From contig NC_084801.1 of the NCBI RefSeq assembly GCF_963169125.1, forward strand, positions 75,705,696 to 75,769,695: DNA of 64,000 nt, read 5' to 3'. The DNA comes from Humulus lupulus. Taxonomy: Eukaryota > Streptophyta > Magnoliopsida > Rosales > Cannabaceae. The stretch's first letter is position 1. Every line of letters begins with the position of its first letter. Below, in pieces: positions 12,461 through 22,173 of this stretch. A program made the translations under genes and the position numbers. Below the pieces are notes generated by a model. It made no database searches. It was given only the letters and a program-made list of their open reading frames with translations, and was not told where the DNA came from.

Positions 12461-13318
12461 GATTGGTCCCTCAAGGACCAGATTCGATTATGATCCGATA
12501 ATGGCGACTGGTCCTCGGACTAGTCTCTTTTGTTGATCGTATAGGTCGATAATTTCCTCAAGAACCAAGATCGAACGTGATCAAGTAGTTGGTGACATGG
12601 TCCTCGGACCAGTCTCTTGTTTGGATCTTATGGGTTGATAGGTCCCTCAAGGACCAAAATCGAACATGATCCAATGTTTGGGCAACAAGGTCCTAGGACC
12701 TGTCTCTCGTGTGGATCTTATGGGCCAAAAGGTCCCTCAAGGACCAGAATCAAACATGATCAAACAAGTTGGCGATGAGGTCCTAGGACTTGTCTCTCAT
12801 ATGGATCTGATGGGCCGATAGGTCCCTCAAGGACCAGAATCAAACTTGATCCAATAAGTTGGTGACAAGGTCCTAGGACCTGTCTCTCGTATGGATCTTA
12901 TGGGCCGGTAGATCCCTCAAGGAACCGAATCAAACATGATCCAATAAGTTGGCGACAAGGTCCTAAGATCTGTCTCTCGTATGGATCTTATGGGCCGATA
13001 GGTCCCTCAAGAACCAGAATCGAACATGTTCCAATAAGTTGGCGGCAAGGTCCTAGGACCCGTCTCTCGTATGGACCTTATGGGCCGATAGGTCCCTTAA
13101 GGTCCAGAATCGAACATGATCCAATCTTTGGGCGACAAGATCCTATGACCTGTTTCTCGTATGGATCTTATGGGCCAATAGGTCCCTCAAGGATTAGAAT
13201 CGAACATGATCTAATGTTTGGGCGACAAAGTCCTAGGACCTGTCTCTCGTATGGATCTTATGGTCTGATAGGTCCCTCAAGGACCAAGATCGAACATGAT
13301 CCGATGGGGTTGACAGGT
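12461..13318. repeat. 90-bp tandem repeat array, about 9.5 copies
   Basis: The phrase 'tcctaggacctgtctctcg' and its variants recur at 12601, 12691, 12781, 12871, 12961, 13051, 13141 and 13231, an exact 90-bp spacing. Each unit carries the near-palindrome 'ggtcctaggacc' and the inverted repeat 'ggtccctcaaggacc'. The left-most copies (12461-12600) are more diverged. The array lies just beyond the 3' end of the Tat pol, where Tat elements often have variable tandem repeats. Confidence 0.95.
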
Positions 13319-13468
13319 CTAAAGGACAAGTTCCTTATCTAAATAAATTTAAAGAACTATAGAAACATTAGAAATTAAATTCATTCATTGAAGCACAATG
13401 GCTGTTACATAGATTATTCATAAATACTACATTTTCACATTAAAACTTGTGTTGCTGCTGATCAGTCT

Positions 13469-14700
13469 TCACTGATAGTACCGGCGGAGGTGTTCGCCAT
13501 TCCCGTAGTTTTTTAGTAGCTCTCAATTCAGTCGAGCTATCTTGTACGTCCCTGGTGGGATCACCTCTTCCACAAGGTATGGCCCTTCCCAGTTAGGTCC
13601 TTGTACTCCTGCCGTAGTGTCTTTAGTATTCAGGAACACCCTCCTAAGTACTAAGCCCCCAACTTGAAATTTTCAATCTTTCATTTTCGAGTTGAAGTAT
13701 CTGGCCACTTTTTGTTGATGTGCTGCTACTCTAAGACTTGCCTTTTCTCATCTTTCTTCAATTAAATCGAGTGATTCTTCTATTAGTTGATGGTTCCTCC
13801 CCTGATCGTATGTCTCTCGTCTATGTGATGGGGGAGTGAGTTCAACTGGCAACATGGCTTCAAATCCAAACGCCAAAGAGAATGGCGTATGTCTTGTCAC
13901 CATTTGCGCCATCGTTCAATGTGACCATAGGACCTCAAGAAGTAATTATTGCCAGGCTCCTTTGGCTTGTTCAAGGTGTTTCTTTAGAGTGTCTTTGATA
14001 GTCTTGTTCACTGCTTCTACTTGGCCATTAGCATGGGGGTGTGCTACCAAGGAAAAGCTCTTTGTGATTCCATGCCTTGTAGAAAATTTGGTGAACATAT
14101 CACTATTGAATTGAGTCCCATTGTTGTAGACTATCTTCCTCGGTAGGCCAACTCGACATATGATATTCTTCACCACAAAGTCTAGGAATTTCTTCGAGGT
14201 TATGGTGGCGAGCGGTTCTGCTTCAATCCATTTGGTGAAGTAGACCACAGCTACAACATCAAATTGGACTCCTCCCCTTCCCATGGGTAGCTTTCCGATT
14301 AGGTCGATCCCCCATACAGCGAAAGGCCAAGGGCTCTGCATCTGTGTTAATTCGTTAGGTGCCGTTCGGGGTATCTTGGAGAACATTTGACACTTGTGGC
14401 ATCTTCTAACATACTCCATCGAGTCTTCATTTATCGTTGGACAGAAGTATCCTTGCCTCAGGATTTTCTTCGATAGGCTCTGCCCCCCAGCGTGATCTCT
14501 ACAAAACCCTTCGTGTCCTCGGTCATTAACAAATTTGACTGGTCGGGTGTAACGCACCTTAGCAGTGGTAGGGAGTACCCTCATTGGTACAGTACCCCTT
14601 TGATTATCATATACCGTGCAGCTTGTCTCACCAACTTCCTTGCTTTGTTCCGATCGGTGGGTACTACTCCTTGGTTAAGATAGTTAATAATAAGGGTCAT
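13469..14700 (-). pseudogene. Tat Ty3/Gypsy integrase region
   Basis: This is the C-terminal part of the minus-strand polyprotein. The zinc-binding region ends in 'RRCHKCQ'. The catalytic core shows the first Asp in 'WGIDLIGKLP', the second position as 'YNNGTQF' and the Glu in 'NGQVEAVNKTI'. The second position is normally Asp (DNG), so a catalytic residue is lost. The C-terminus has the Tat-type 'GPNWEGPYLVEEV' and ends 'HLRRYYQ' at 13469. Several stops interrupt the frame (14585, about 13944 and others downstream). It follows the RNase H regions directly. Confidence 0.9.
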
Positions 14701-15330
14701 CTATGTATTTCCTAACTCAATAGGAAGTTCCTTCTGCTCAGTTATGCTTCTTTCTACCAAGTATTCAACGGGAACAACATTTAAGGTGTCTGCATCTTTG
14801 GCACTTGTAAGTTTGGCTAAGGCATCAGCGTTGGCATTCTGCTCCATCGGGACTTGTGTAATCGAGTATCTCTTGAACTGTGTCCACAAGTCCTTCACCT
14901 TGTTTAGGTACTGAACCATCCTAAGTCCCTTGGCTTAATACTCCCCTAGTACCTGGTACACTACTAGCTAAGAATCACTGAATATCACCAGGGACTGTGC
15001 ATGCAAATCCCAAGACAAGCGTAATTCTGTTAATAATGCCTCGTACTCAGCCTCGTTATTTGAAGCATTGAATCCAAATCTGAGAGCGCAATAGATTCGA
15101 TGATTCTTCGGAGTGATCTGTATGATTCCTACGCCTGAGTTATGTTCATTGGATACTCTATTAACATATAGCTTCCACACAAGAGTATCTTCTCCCTTCT
15201 TGGTATATCCACTCTCCGACTGGTCGGAAGTGTCTTCAAGGTTGGTGCCTTCGACTATGAAGTCAGCCATTGCTTGTCCTTTTATCGCTGTCCTTGAATG
15301 ATAAGTGATAACGAACTGTCCTAGTTTCAT
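14701..15330 (-). pseudogene. Tat second (archaeal-type) RNase H domain
   Basis: A separate RNase H-like domain between RT-RNase H and integrase is diagnostic of the Tat lineage. It shows 'WKLYVNRVSNEHNSGVGI', 'ASNNEAEYEALL' and 'LVIFSDS', followed after a stop by 'NANADALAKL'. The first catalytic Asp, normally in a YVDG-like motif, is Asn here, so the domain is probably inactive even apart from the stops. Confidence 0.85.
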
Positions 15331-15346
15331 TGCCCACTTTGAGTAA

Positions 15347-16874
15347 TCATCCCAAGGGCTCTGGTTTCTGAAGAACCTGTCTTAGCGGTTGATCTATCAG
15401 GACTCGGATCAAGTGAGCTTGGAAATATGGACGCAGCTTTCGAGAGGTGATTACTAAACAGTAGGCTAGTTTTTCAAGTGGGGGATACCTAGACTCCGTA
15501 CCTACTAGCCCTTTTATGATATAGTATACAGGGTGTTGTACCTTGTTCTCTTCCTTTATCAAAGCAGCACTGATTGCATGCTCGGTGATTGCCAAATAGA
15601 TGAATAATACTTCACCATATATTGGCTTTGCTAGGACAGGAGGTTGGGCGAGGTGTTCCTTTAGGGCTTGGAAAGCCTTCTCACACTCCTCGGTCCATTG
15701 GATCTTCTTGCTGCACCTCAGTAAGTTAAAGAAAGGAACACACTTGTCCGTAGACTTTGATATGAACCTACTAAGGGCAGCTATTCTCCCGGTTAAGCTT
15801 TGCACTTCTATGATTGTTGTAGGTGACTTCATGTCGATCAATGCTTTGCTCTTCTCGAGGTTAGCCTCGATTCCACGTGAATTGACTATGTATCCGAGAA
15901 ACTTACCAGAACCAACTCCAAACGGAGCACTTGAGAGGGTTTAGCTTCATGCTATAATTTCTAAGTATTGCAAAGCATTCCTCCAAGTCTTGAACATTCC
16001 CTCCATCTTCTTTGGACTTGACCAACATGTCATCGACGTATACCTACATATTTTTGCTGATCAAGTCTCGGAAAATGCCACTCACTAAATGCTGGTAGGT
16101 GGCTCCTGCGTTCTTCAAGTCGAATGGCATCACCTTATAACAGTACGATCCCTTGTCTGTCCAGAAGTTGGTATGTTCCTCGTCGGGAGGGTGGATACTT
16201 ATTTGATTATACACGAAATATGCATCCATGAATGAGAGTATTTCATGTCTTGTCGTTGCATCAACCAGTTGGTCTATTTTGGGTAATGGGAAGAAGTCTT
16301 TGGGGCAGGCGTTGTTCAGATCTGTGAAGTCCACGCAGGTCCTCCACTTCCCGTTTGGTTTTGGGACAAACACGGGGTTCGATACCCAATCAGGGTAGTA
16401 GGCCTCCCTTATAAAACAGTTTTCCCTGAGCCGCTCGACCTCCACCATCAGGGCTTGAGATTTGTCTTTGTCAAGCAGTCTCCTTTTTTATTGCACTGGT
16501 GGGTAGTTCTTGTCTGGATTGAGGACATGACTTATTACAGATGGAGAAATTCCAACCATGTCCTTATGTGACCTGGCAAAGACATCCTGGTTTTTCTCCA
16601 AAAACTCCACCAATAGTGCTTTGATTTCCACCTTTAACTCCTTCCCGACTTTGATTACTCTAGTCAGGTCCTCGTCATCTAGTAGGACTTCATCAAGATC
16701 TTCGACTGGTCCTACCCCAATGACGTCATCCCCAAAGCGAGGATCGATGTCATTTCCCTCGCTTTGGGAAACTTGCAAATAATAACAAATCTTTGTTAAA
16801 AGGAGCCTTCGACTCCAGTAGAATGTTTCTCTCAATGTCAACTTGCATGTTGATAGCCTCATTGGTTCTTTCAC
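15347..16874 (-). pseudogene. Tat reverse transcriptase and first RNase H region
   Basis: On the minus strand a linker segment (16874-16488, 'LVEFLEKNQDVFARSHKDM') leads into RT (16448-15860). RT motifs are 'SNPVFVPKPNGKWRTCVDF', 'LNNACPKDFFPLP', 'FMDAYFVYNQI' and the active-site 'VYVDDMLVKS' at about 16010-16040. The RNase H-like region follows with 'GRIAALSRFISKSTDKC', 'WTEECEKAFQALK' and 'YPPLEKLAYCLV'. A stop precedes the YVDD motif by one codon (about 16044), another lies near 16490, and more follow near 15900. It would copy element RNA into DNA but cannot be made intact. Confidence 0.9.
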
Positions 16875-17009
16875 CCTCTTCGCATTACATGTTGTTTACG
16901 CATGGTCCTTTCTTTCCCTTGGCTACTAACGCATTGTAGCATTCTCGTTCCTCCCTTTGGTTACCTTGTACGCATCCTTGCCCTGCGTTGGTGGGGAACT
17001 TCATGTCTG

Positions 17010-17045
17010 AGGGTCCTTGCATATCTTTCACGAGTATTGTTACTG
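17010..17045 (-). other. Deletion junction that removes the Tat protease
   Basis: On the minus strand, Gag-type sequence ending 'GGPHIAGNSNNTRERYA' meets sequence reading 'MKFPTNAGQGCVQGNQ' within about 30 bp, with a frame change. In Tat elements the second block normally follows the aspartic protease. No D-S/N-G-S/A-type active site can be read anywhere between 16870 and 17130. Confidence 0.65.
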
Positions 17046-18101
17046 TTGCCTGCTATGTGAGGTCCTCCACATATGGTATCCATTGTGAAGTCTACAGCTT
17101 CCAGCTCAAGTGGTGGACTCCTCTGCCTTCAGAATTCGGGATTCCTACTTGGGGTCTCGGTCTTGCCTCGATACCTCGAGAGTTTTCCTGATCGGAGAAG
17201 AAAATCTATCTCATCCTTCAATTGTTTGCACTCATTTGTGTCGTGCCCATAATCATTATGGAAACAAGAAAATGTATTCTTGTCCTTCTTTTCTTCTGAG
17301 GGCAAGGGTGGTGGCTTTCGATATGGTGCCTCCTGGTATGTTGCCAAGTAAATCTCAGCCCTTGATGTTGTCAGGATGGTATAATTGGTGAACCTGGGCT
17401 GGTAGGGTTGATGTTTAGCTTGTTTGTCGGCGGGTGCCGACTTAGCTTTCTTCTCTCCACCTTGCTCGGCCCTTTAGGTATTCCTCTTCTTACCATTGCC
17501 CCCACAGCCGCCCTGAGGGTTTGCGCCATTTTTATCCATCTTGACAGTGGTCGGATGGTTTATGCCTTTTTCTTCCTTTATGATAGCATCATCTACCTTC
17601 ATGTATTTTTTGGCTCAGTCTAGGAACTCTTGCAAGGTGTTGATAGGGTTTCCGTGTATACTATCCCACAAGGGACTACGATAAATTATTCCTGCCGAGA
17701 TGGCAACAAACTTTTCTTCCTCCTACCATGGCCGCTTGGTTTGCCTCTCTCATGAATCTCTGAATGTAGTCTTTCATAGATTCATTTTTCCCTTGCTTGA
17801 TGTCAGCTAACTCATTGGCATAAACTGGTTGAATCCGCCCGACACTAAGGACTTTGCAGAATTCCTTCCTAAACTGCTCCAAGGAAGTGATGGATCCAGG
17901 TTTGAATTTCCAATACCATTCCTGATCTGAATCAGAGAGAGTGGTAGGGAAAACAAATCACCTATAGTCATGTTCCACACCGAGTAACTCCATCTGATCC
18001 TCGAACTTCCCAATATGTCGTATTGGGTCTTCCGTCCCAGTGTATGTAGGAAGTTTTGGGGTCTTATATTTCAGTGGTGGTTGGGCAGCTTGGATCTTGG
18101 C
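17046..18101 (-). pseudogene. Tat gag, 5' end cut off
   Basis: Gag of the minus-strand Tat element. The capsid-like region includes 'LEQFRKEFCKVLSVGRIQP' and 'KQGKNESMKDYIQRFMREA' (17882-17740). The Cys/His motif 'FSCFHNDYGHDTNECKQLKD' lies at about 17215-17270. The frame is broken near 17676 and 17600. The start codon and 5' LTR are missing because an Athila-like LTR fragment begins at 18102. The family resembles, but is not identical to, the gag at 1640-3995. Confidence 0.85.
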
Positions 18102-19202
18102 TGATAACTCTACAAAATAGAGTTATTTTACCATTTTTTATGTGCTAATTGTTGCTTAATTCTTCAGTTTTTAATTGATTTATTAAGTTTTAAAGTAATT
18201 TTGATTTTATTCGGTTTATTTTGATTTTATATATTTTTGTGTGTTTTTATAGTTATTTTATTATAAAATGTTGTAGTTTAATTTTTTGAAGTTAGTAGTG
18301 TTAAGATTAGAATTAAAAAGTTGAACTTTTGAGCTTAAATGTTAGGTAAATTAAGTTTTAATTAATATTTTCATGAAACTTTTATTGTATAATTTATTAT
18401 TGAAAATATTTAGTTTTAATTTAATTTATGTTTGTTTTATAGGGAATTTGTTGTATTTTATTTTCTCTTGAAAAGCAATGAAAATGAAGGAAAAAGTGGT
18501 ATTTTCAAAGAAAAGAAAAGAAGAAAAAATGGGATTTTTCCAAATGCACAGCTGCCTCCAACCAGGCCCAGCCCGTTTCTCTCCTTCAGCATCTCCTGAA
18601 GCCCACGTCCATCATCTGTCTCTTGCTCCACCAACTAGCACCCTTCCTTCAGCAAGCACCCAATGCATAATGCCTCCATCAGCTGTCCCCAGCCTTGACG
18701 CCTAGCCAGCCAATTCCTTGCACCTAGGCCATCCGGAGCAACTTCTCCACCACACGGGCCAGCACTCAGCCCAGTCGAAGACCCAACACCCAGGCCCAAC
18801 CGAAGACCCCCTACCCACAGCTGCTAATGGCCACTTTTTCCCTTTTTTTTTAGCCCAACAAAAACATATATTGTCCCCTTGTCCCCATTGTCCAAAAATA
18901 CCAATTTTTTACCCAAACTTTTCTACACATTTTACCCCAAAATATCATCCTTATATCCTATAATTTACCCCTATTTGCCATATTATTATTAATTTAATTA
19001 ATTTAATCAATTTAATTAATTTAAATTGATTATTTTAATATTCTCATTTTGGCTATAAATAGGGAGTTTTGAAGACCATTTGGGTGTGCTAATTTTGGGG
19101 GAGGTTACCATACCACAAATTATACACTTTCAAAACCTCTCAATTATCTTCATCTTTTTCTTCTTTTTGGTCATTTTTCCTATGAGTTTTTAGAGGGAAA
19201 AT
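18102..19202 (+). mobile_element. Athila-like LTR, first 1.1 kb only
   Basis: The LTR starts 'tgataactctacaaaatag' and is colinear, in the opposite orientation, with the LTR at 52614-54458 down to the 'ctttttcttctttttggtca' block. Similarity ends at about 19200, where GC-rich repeats of another LTR begin, so the last ~750 bp are lost. The AT-rich first half is followed by a CCA-rich block (18550-18840). It sits between the truncated Tat gag and the LTR of element N. Confidence 0.7.
19054..19061 (+). promoter_or_regulatory. TATA box of Athila-like LTR
   Basis: TATAAATA within 'ggctataaatagggag'. The copy at 53572-53579 (minus strand) has the same octamer at the equivalent place. Confidence 0.6.
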
Positions 19203-20054
19203 TTAGGCACGAGGCGCTGAGGGGCGCGAGGCCCTGATGGGCGCGAGATGCTGAGGGGCGCAGGGCGCTGTGGGGCGCTGATGGGCGCGAGGCGTTGAGG
19301 GGCGCAAGGCGCTGATGTGTGCGAGGCGCTGAGGGGTGCGAGGCGCTGGTGGGCGCGACGCACCTGGGTGCGCGGAGGTGTGTCATCTCACGAGGTGCAG
19401 GTGGCGCGAGGCGCTTGGTGCGTGGGGGCATGCCATCTCGCGAGGCGCAGGTGGCGCGAGGAGCCTGGTGCGTGGGGGCGTGCCATCTCGCGAGGCGCCT
19501 AGGTGTGCAGAGGCATGTCATCTCGCAAGGCGCAGGTGGTGCGAGGCACGTGGGTGCACGGAGGCATGTCATCTCGCGAGGCGCAGGTGGTGTGAGGCAC
19601 CTGGGTGTGCGGAGGTGTATCATCTCGCGAGGCACTGGTGGCGTGAGGTGCCTGGTGCGTGGGGGCATGCCATCTCGCGAGGTGCGTGGTGCATGGGGGC
19701 GTGCCATCTCGCGAGGCGCAGGTGGCGCAAGGCACTGGGCATGGCCAAGGCCCTTCACAAGACCTAGGCGCAAGGAATTTGATGCCTTGTGTGAGGGTCT
19801 TGCGACGCGAGTGGGCCTTATAGGAGTTTGGACTTGATTGCTTGTCAATTTTTTACCGGTGTGGAATCCTTGTCCCTTATTTGGCATAAAGTGACTTTAT
19901 GAGGCCTAGGGTCTTGCAAATATGCGGCTTCTTGGGGGCATGTGATGACCTTCTAACTCTATAGCGTACTTGGCGCCTTCAGTGCCCCTTAGCTGTTCAC
20001 TTCAATAAAGGACTAAAATCCTTTTTTTTTCTTGGTGGATTTTTGGTATCCACA
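19203..20054 (-). repeat. 3' LTR of element N, truncated
   Basis: The right end '...tttttggtatccaca' at 20054 is the LTR start in minus orientation and directly follows a PPT (20055-20066). From about 19755 to 20054 it is nearly identical to 50665-50961. From 19203 to 19750 it is a CpG-rich minisatellite of 'ggcgcgaggcgctgaggggc' units and longer units containing 'catctcgcgaggcgcaggtgg'. The remaining ~900 bp, including the R/U5 side, is missing. Confidence 0.8.
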
Positions 20055-20066
20055 CTTGCCCCCCAG
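20055..20066 (-). other. Polypurine tract of element N
   Basis: On the minus strand 'ctggggggcaag' stands immediately upstream of the LTR start 'TGTGGATACC', the position of a plus-strand primer. The tract at 58111 beside the LTR of element B has the same form. Confidence 0.7.
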
Positions 20067-20336
20067 TCTATAGGGAGGCCTTTAGGCATTCTTGTAAACT
20101 CTTCTCTTTCTTTTTATTTATTATTATTATATATATTTTTGTATTTATCATGCTCGAGGTCCTTTGGAGCCCACACAAAAGGGGGTTTTAATAGGTCTCT
20201 CTTTGGTGCACCTTGATTGTATCTATAAAGATATGTTGACCCCTTGGGTTCTAGTTATCCTTTTATATAATTTTGTGCGCGCTTATTATTTTTTTCGAGA
20301 AGCGTCCTTCTCGTCATTAGGCATAGTACTATTTTT

Positions 20337-21070
20337 GCAAGCGTCTTCTTTGAGACCCTTTTTGCAAGCGTCTTCTTTGAGACCCTTTTTGGAAGCATCT
20401 ACTTTGAGACCCTTTTTGCAAGCGTCTACTTTGAGACTCTTTTTGCAAGTGTCTACTTTTGAGACCCTTTTTCCAGGCGTCTACTTTCGAGACCCTTTTT
20501 GCAAGCGTCTACTTTTGAGACCCTTTTTGCAGGCTTCTAATTTTGAGACCCTTTTTGCAAGCATCTACTTTTGAGACCCCTTTTTTTAAGTGTCTACTTT
20601 TGAGACCCTTTTTGCAGGCATCTACTTTTGAGACCCTTTTTGCGAGCGTCTACTTTTGAGACCCCTTTTTGCAGGCGTCTACTTTTGAGACCCTTTTTGC
20701 AAGCATCTACTTTTGAGACCCTTTTACAGGCGTCTACTTTTGAGACCCTTTTTGCAAGCGTCTACTTTTGAGACCCCTTTTCGTAAGCGTCTACTTTTGA
20801 GACCATTTTTGCAGGCGTCTACTTTTGAGACCCTTTTTTCAAGTGTCTACTTTTGAGACCCCTTTTTGTAGGCGTCTACTTTTGAGACCCTTTTTCGTAA
20901 GCGTCTACTTTTGAGACCCTTTTTGCAGGCATCTACTTTTGAGACCCTTTTTGTAAGCGTCTACTTTTGAGACCCCTTTTTGTAGGCGTCTACTTTTGAG
21001 ACCCTTTTTGCAGGCATCTACTTTTGAGACCCTTTTTGCAAGCGTCTACTTTTGAGACCCTTTTTGCAAT
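20337..21070. repeat. 28-bp tandem array, about 26 copies
   Basis: The unit is 'gcgtctacttttgagaccc' plus 'tttttgcaa'. Spacing is mostly 28 bp (range about 26-29, from changes in C and T run length). Variants with 'aagc' and 'aggc' tend to alternate, giving a rough 56-bp dimer. The first copies (20337-20420) are shorter and read 'gcgtcttctttgagaccc'. The array lies about 280 bp inside the 3' LTR of element N. Confidence 0.95.
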
Positions 21071-21168
21071 TTTTGAGGTGATCTCCCCTCGGGTCAGGAC
21101 TTTCATGGGTAGATGGTCTTCGTTCAATCTCAAACTTGGTCTGCGACCCCTCTAGCATGACGCCCCCT

Positions 21169-21700
21169 CACTACAAGAAATCATGTTTTTAGCTACAAAA
21201 GTTTTAGCTACCAAGTATTTTTGGTAGCAAAATGATTTAGTAGTAAATTCTAATCATACAATACCAGATATTACTGCTACCAAATATTTTGGTAGCATAT
21301 TTATATTTTCAGCTACCAATGTTCTTTTGTAGCTAATATTATTGGCACCAATGAATAAATTTGCTACTAAATTTTGGTAGCAAAATGATTTAGTAGCAAA
21401 TTATAATTAAATGATACTAAATACGTTTGCTACCAAAATATTTGGTAGCATATTTATATTGTCAGCTACCAATATTTTTTGGTAGCTAAAATTAAATATT
21501 AGCACCAAATATAAAATTGATGCATTTTATATGATTTTATCTTTGTTTTTTTCCTATTTAGTGATCAATTCTTTGGTAGTAGAAATAAATTTATTGCTAA
21601 TAAATTATATCATATTTTGGCACTAGTAAATAAAATATTTCTAGTAGTAGTATTTTTGCTACAAAAGTATTGGTAGAGAAAGTACACAATAAAAATTATA
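21169..21700. repeat. CACTA left terminal and subterminal repeats
   Basis: After the CACTA terminus, short motifs 'tagctaccaa', 'tttggtagca' and 'gctaccaaaatatttggtagc' recur in both orientations, at roughly a dozen sites to about 21675. These are the subterminal binding-site arrays expected for a CACTA transposase. From 21700 to 22173 only AT-rich non-coding sequence is seen. Confidence 0.85.
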
Positions 21701-22173
21701 ATGTAAAAAATATATAAGAATACCAAACATAAAGTAATTAAATTTAGATTGTGTTATGGACTCTCAACAAATTAATAATATTTTAATTCGTAAAATAATT
21801 TTATTTTTTAAAAAATAAGATCAAGGTAAAAAAAACTAACTAAATGTATATGGACAAAATCGAAAGATAAAATTAAAAATATCATAAGTACAATAACAAA
21901 CTCGAAGGAAAATAAAAGTAAGAAACTACGTAAGCCATGTATAGGGATGCATATAACTTTCCTAAAACAAAGATATTGCATTGAACCTATGGCAAGCCTC
22001 AGTTAAAAAACGCAAAATGGAAAATCCAATGGGAAAATGCCTCTTGGGGGAAAAAAGAGCATAGTGACTATAAAACTATTCAAAATAAATAAAAAACTAG
22101 AACCACAAAAATCTTTGGATACAACTTTTGAAAATGAAAATTGGGGAAGGAACTATAATATTGCTAATTGGCA

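Noticed and set aside
19180..19887. Long open frames on both strands over the GC-rich repeats (also 49767-50744)
   Set aside because: The peptides are simple iterations of the minisatellite (APRAPQRL-type, REAQVARGAW-type). Several frames on both strands are open at once, and the sequence lies inside LTRs. No protein family is recognisable.
20337..21070. Regular short repeats that could suggest a CRISPR array
   Set aside because: The units are directly tandem with no unique spacers, in plant TE DNA with no cas-like genes.
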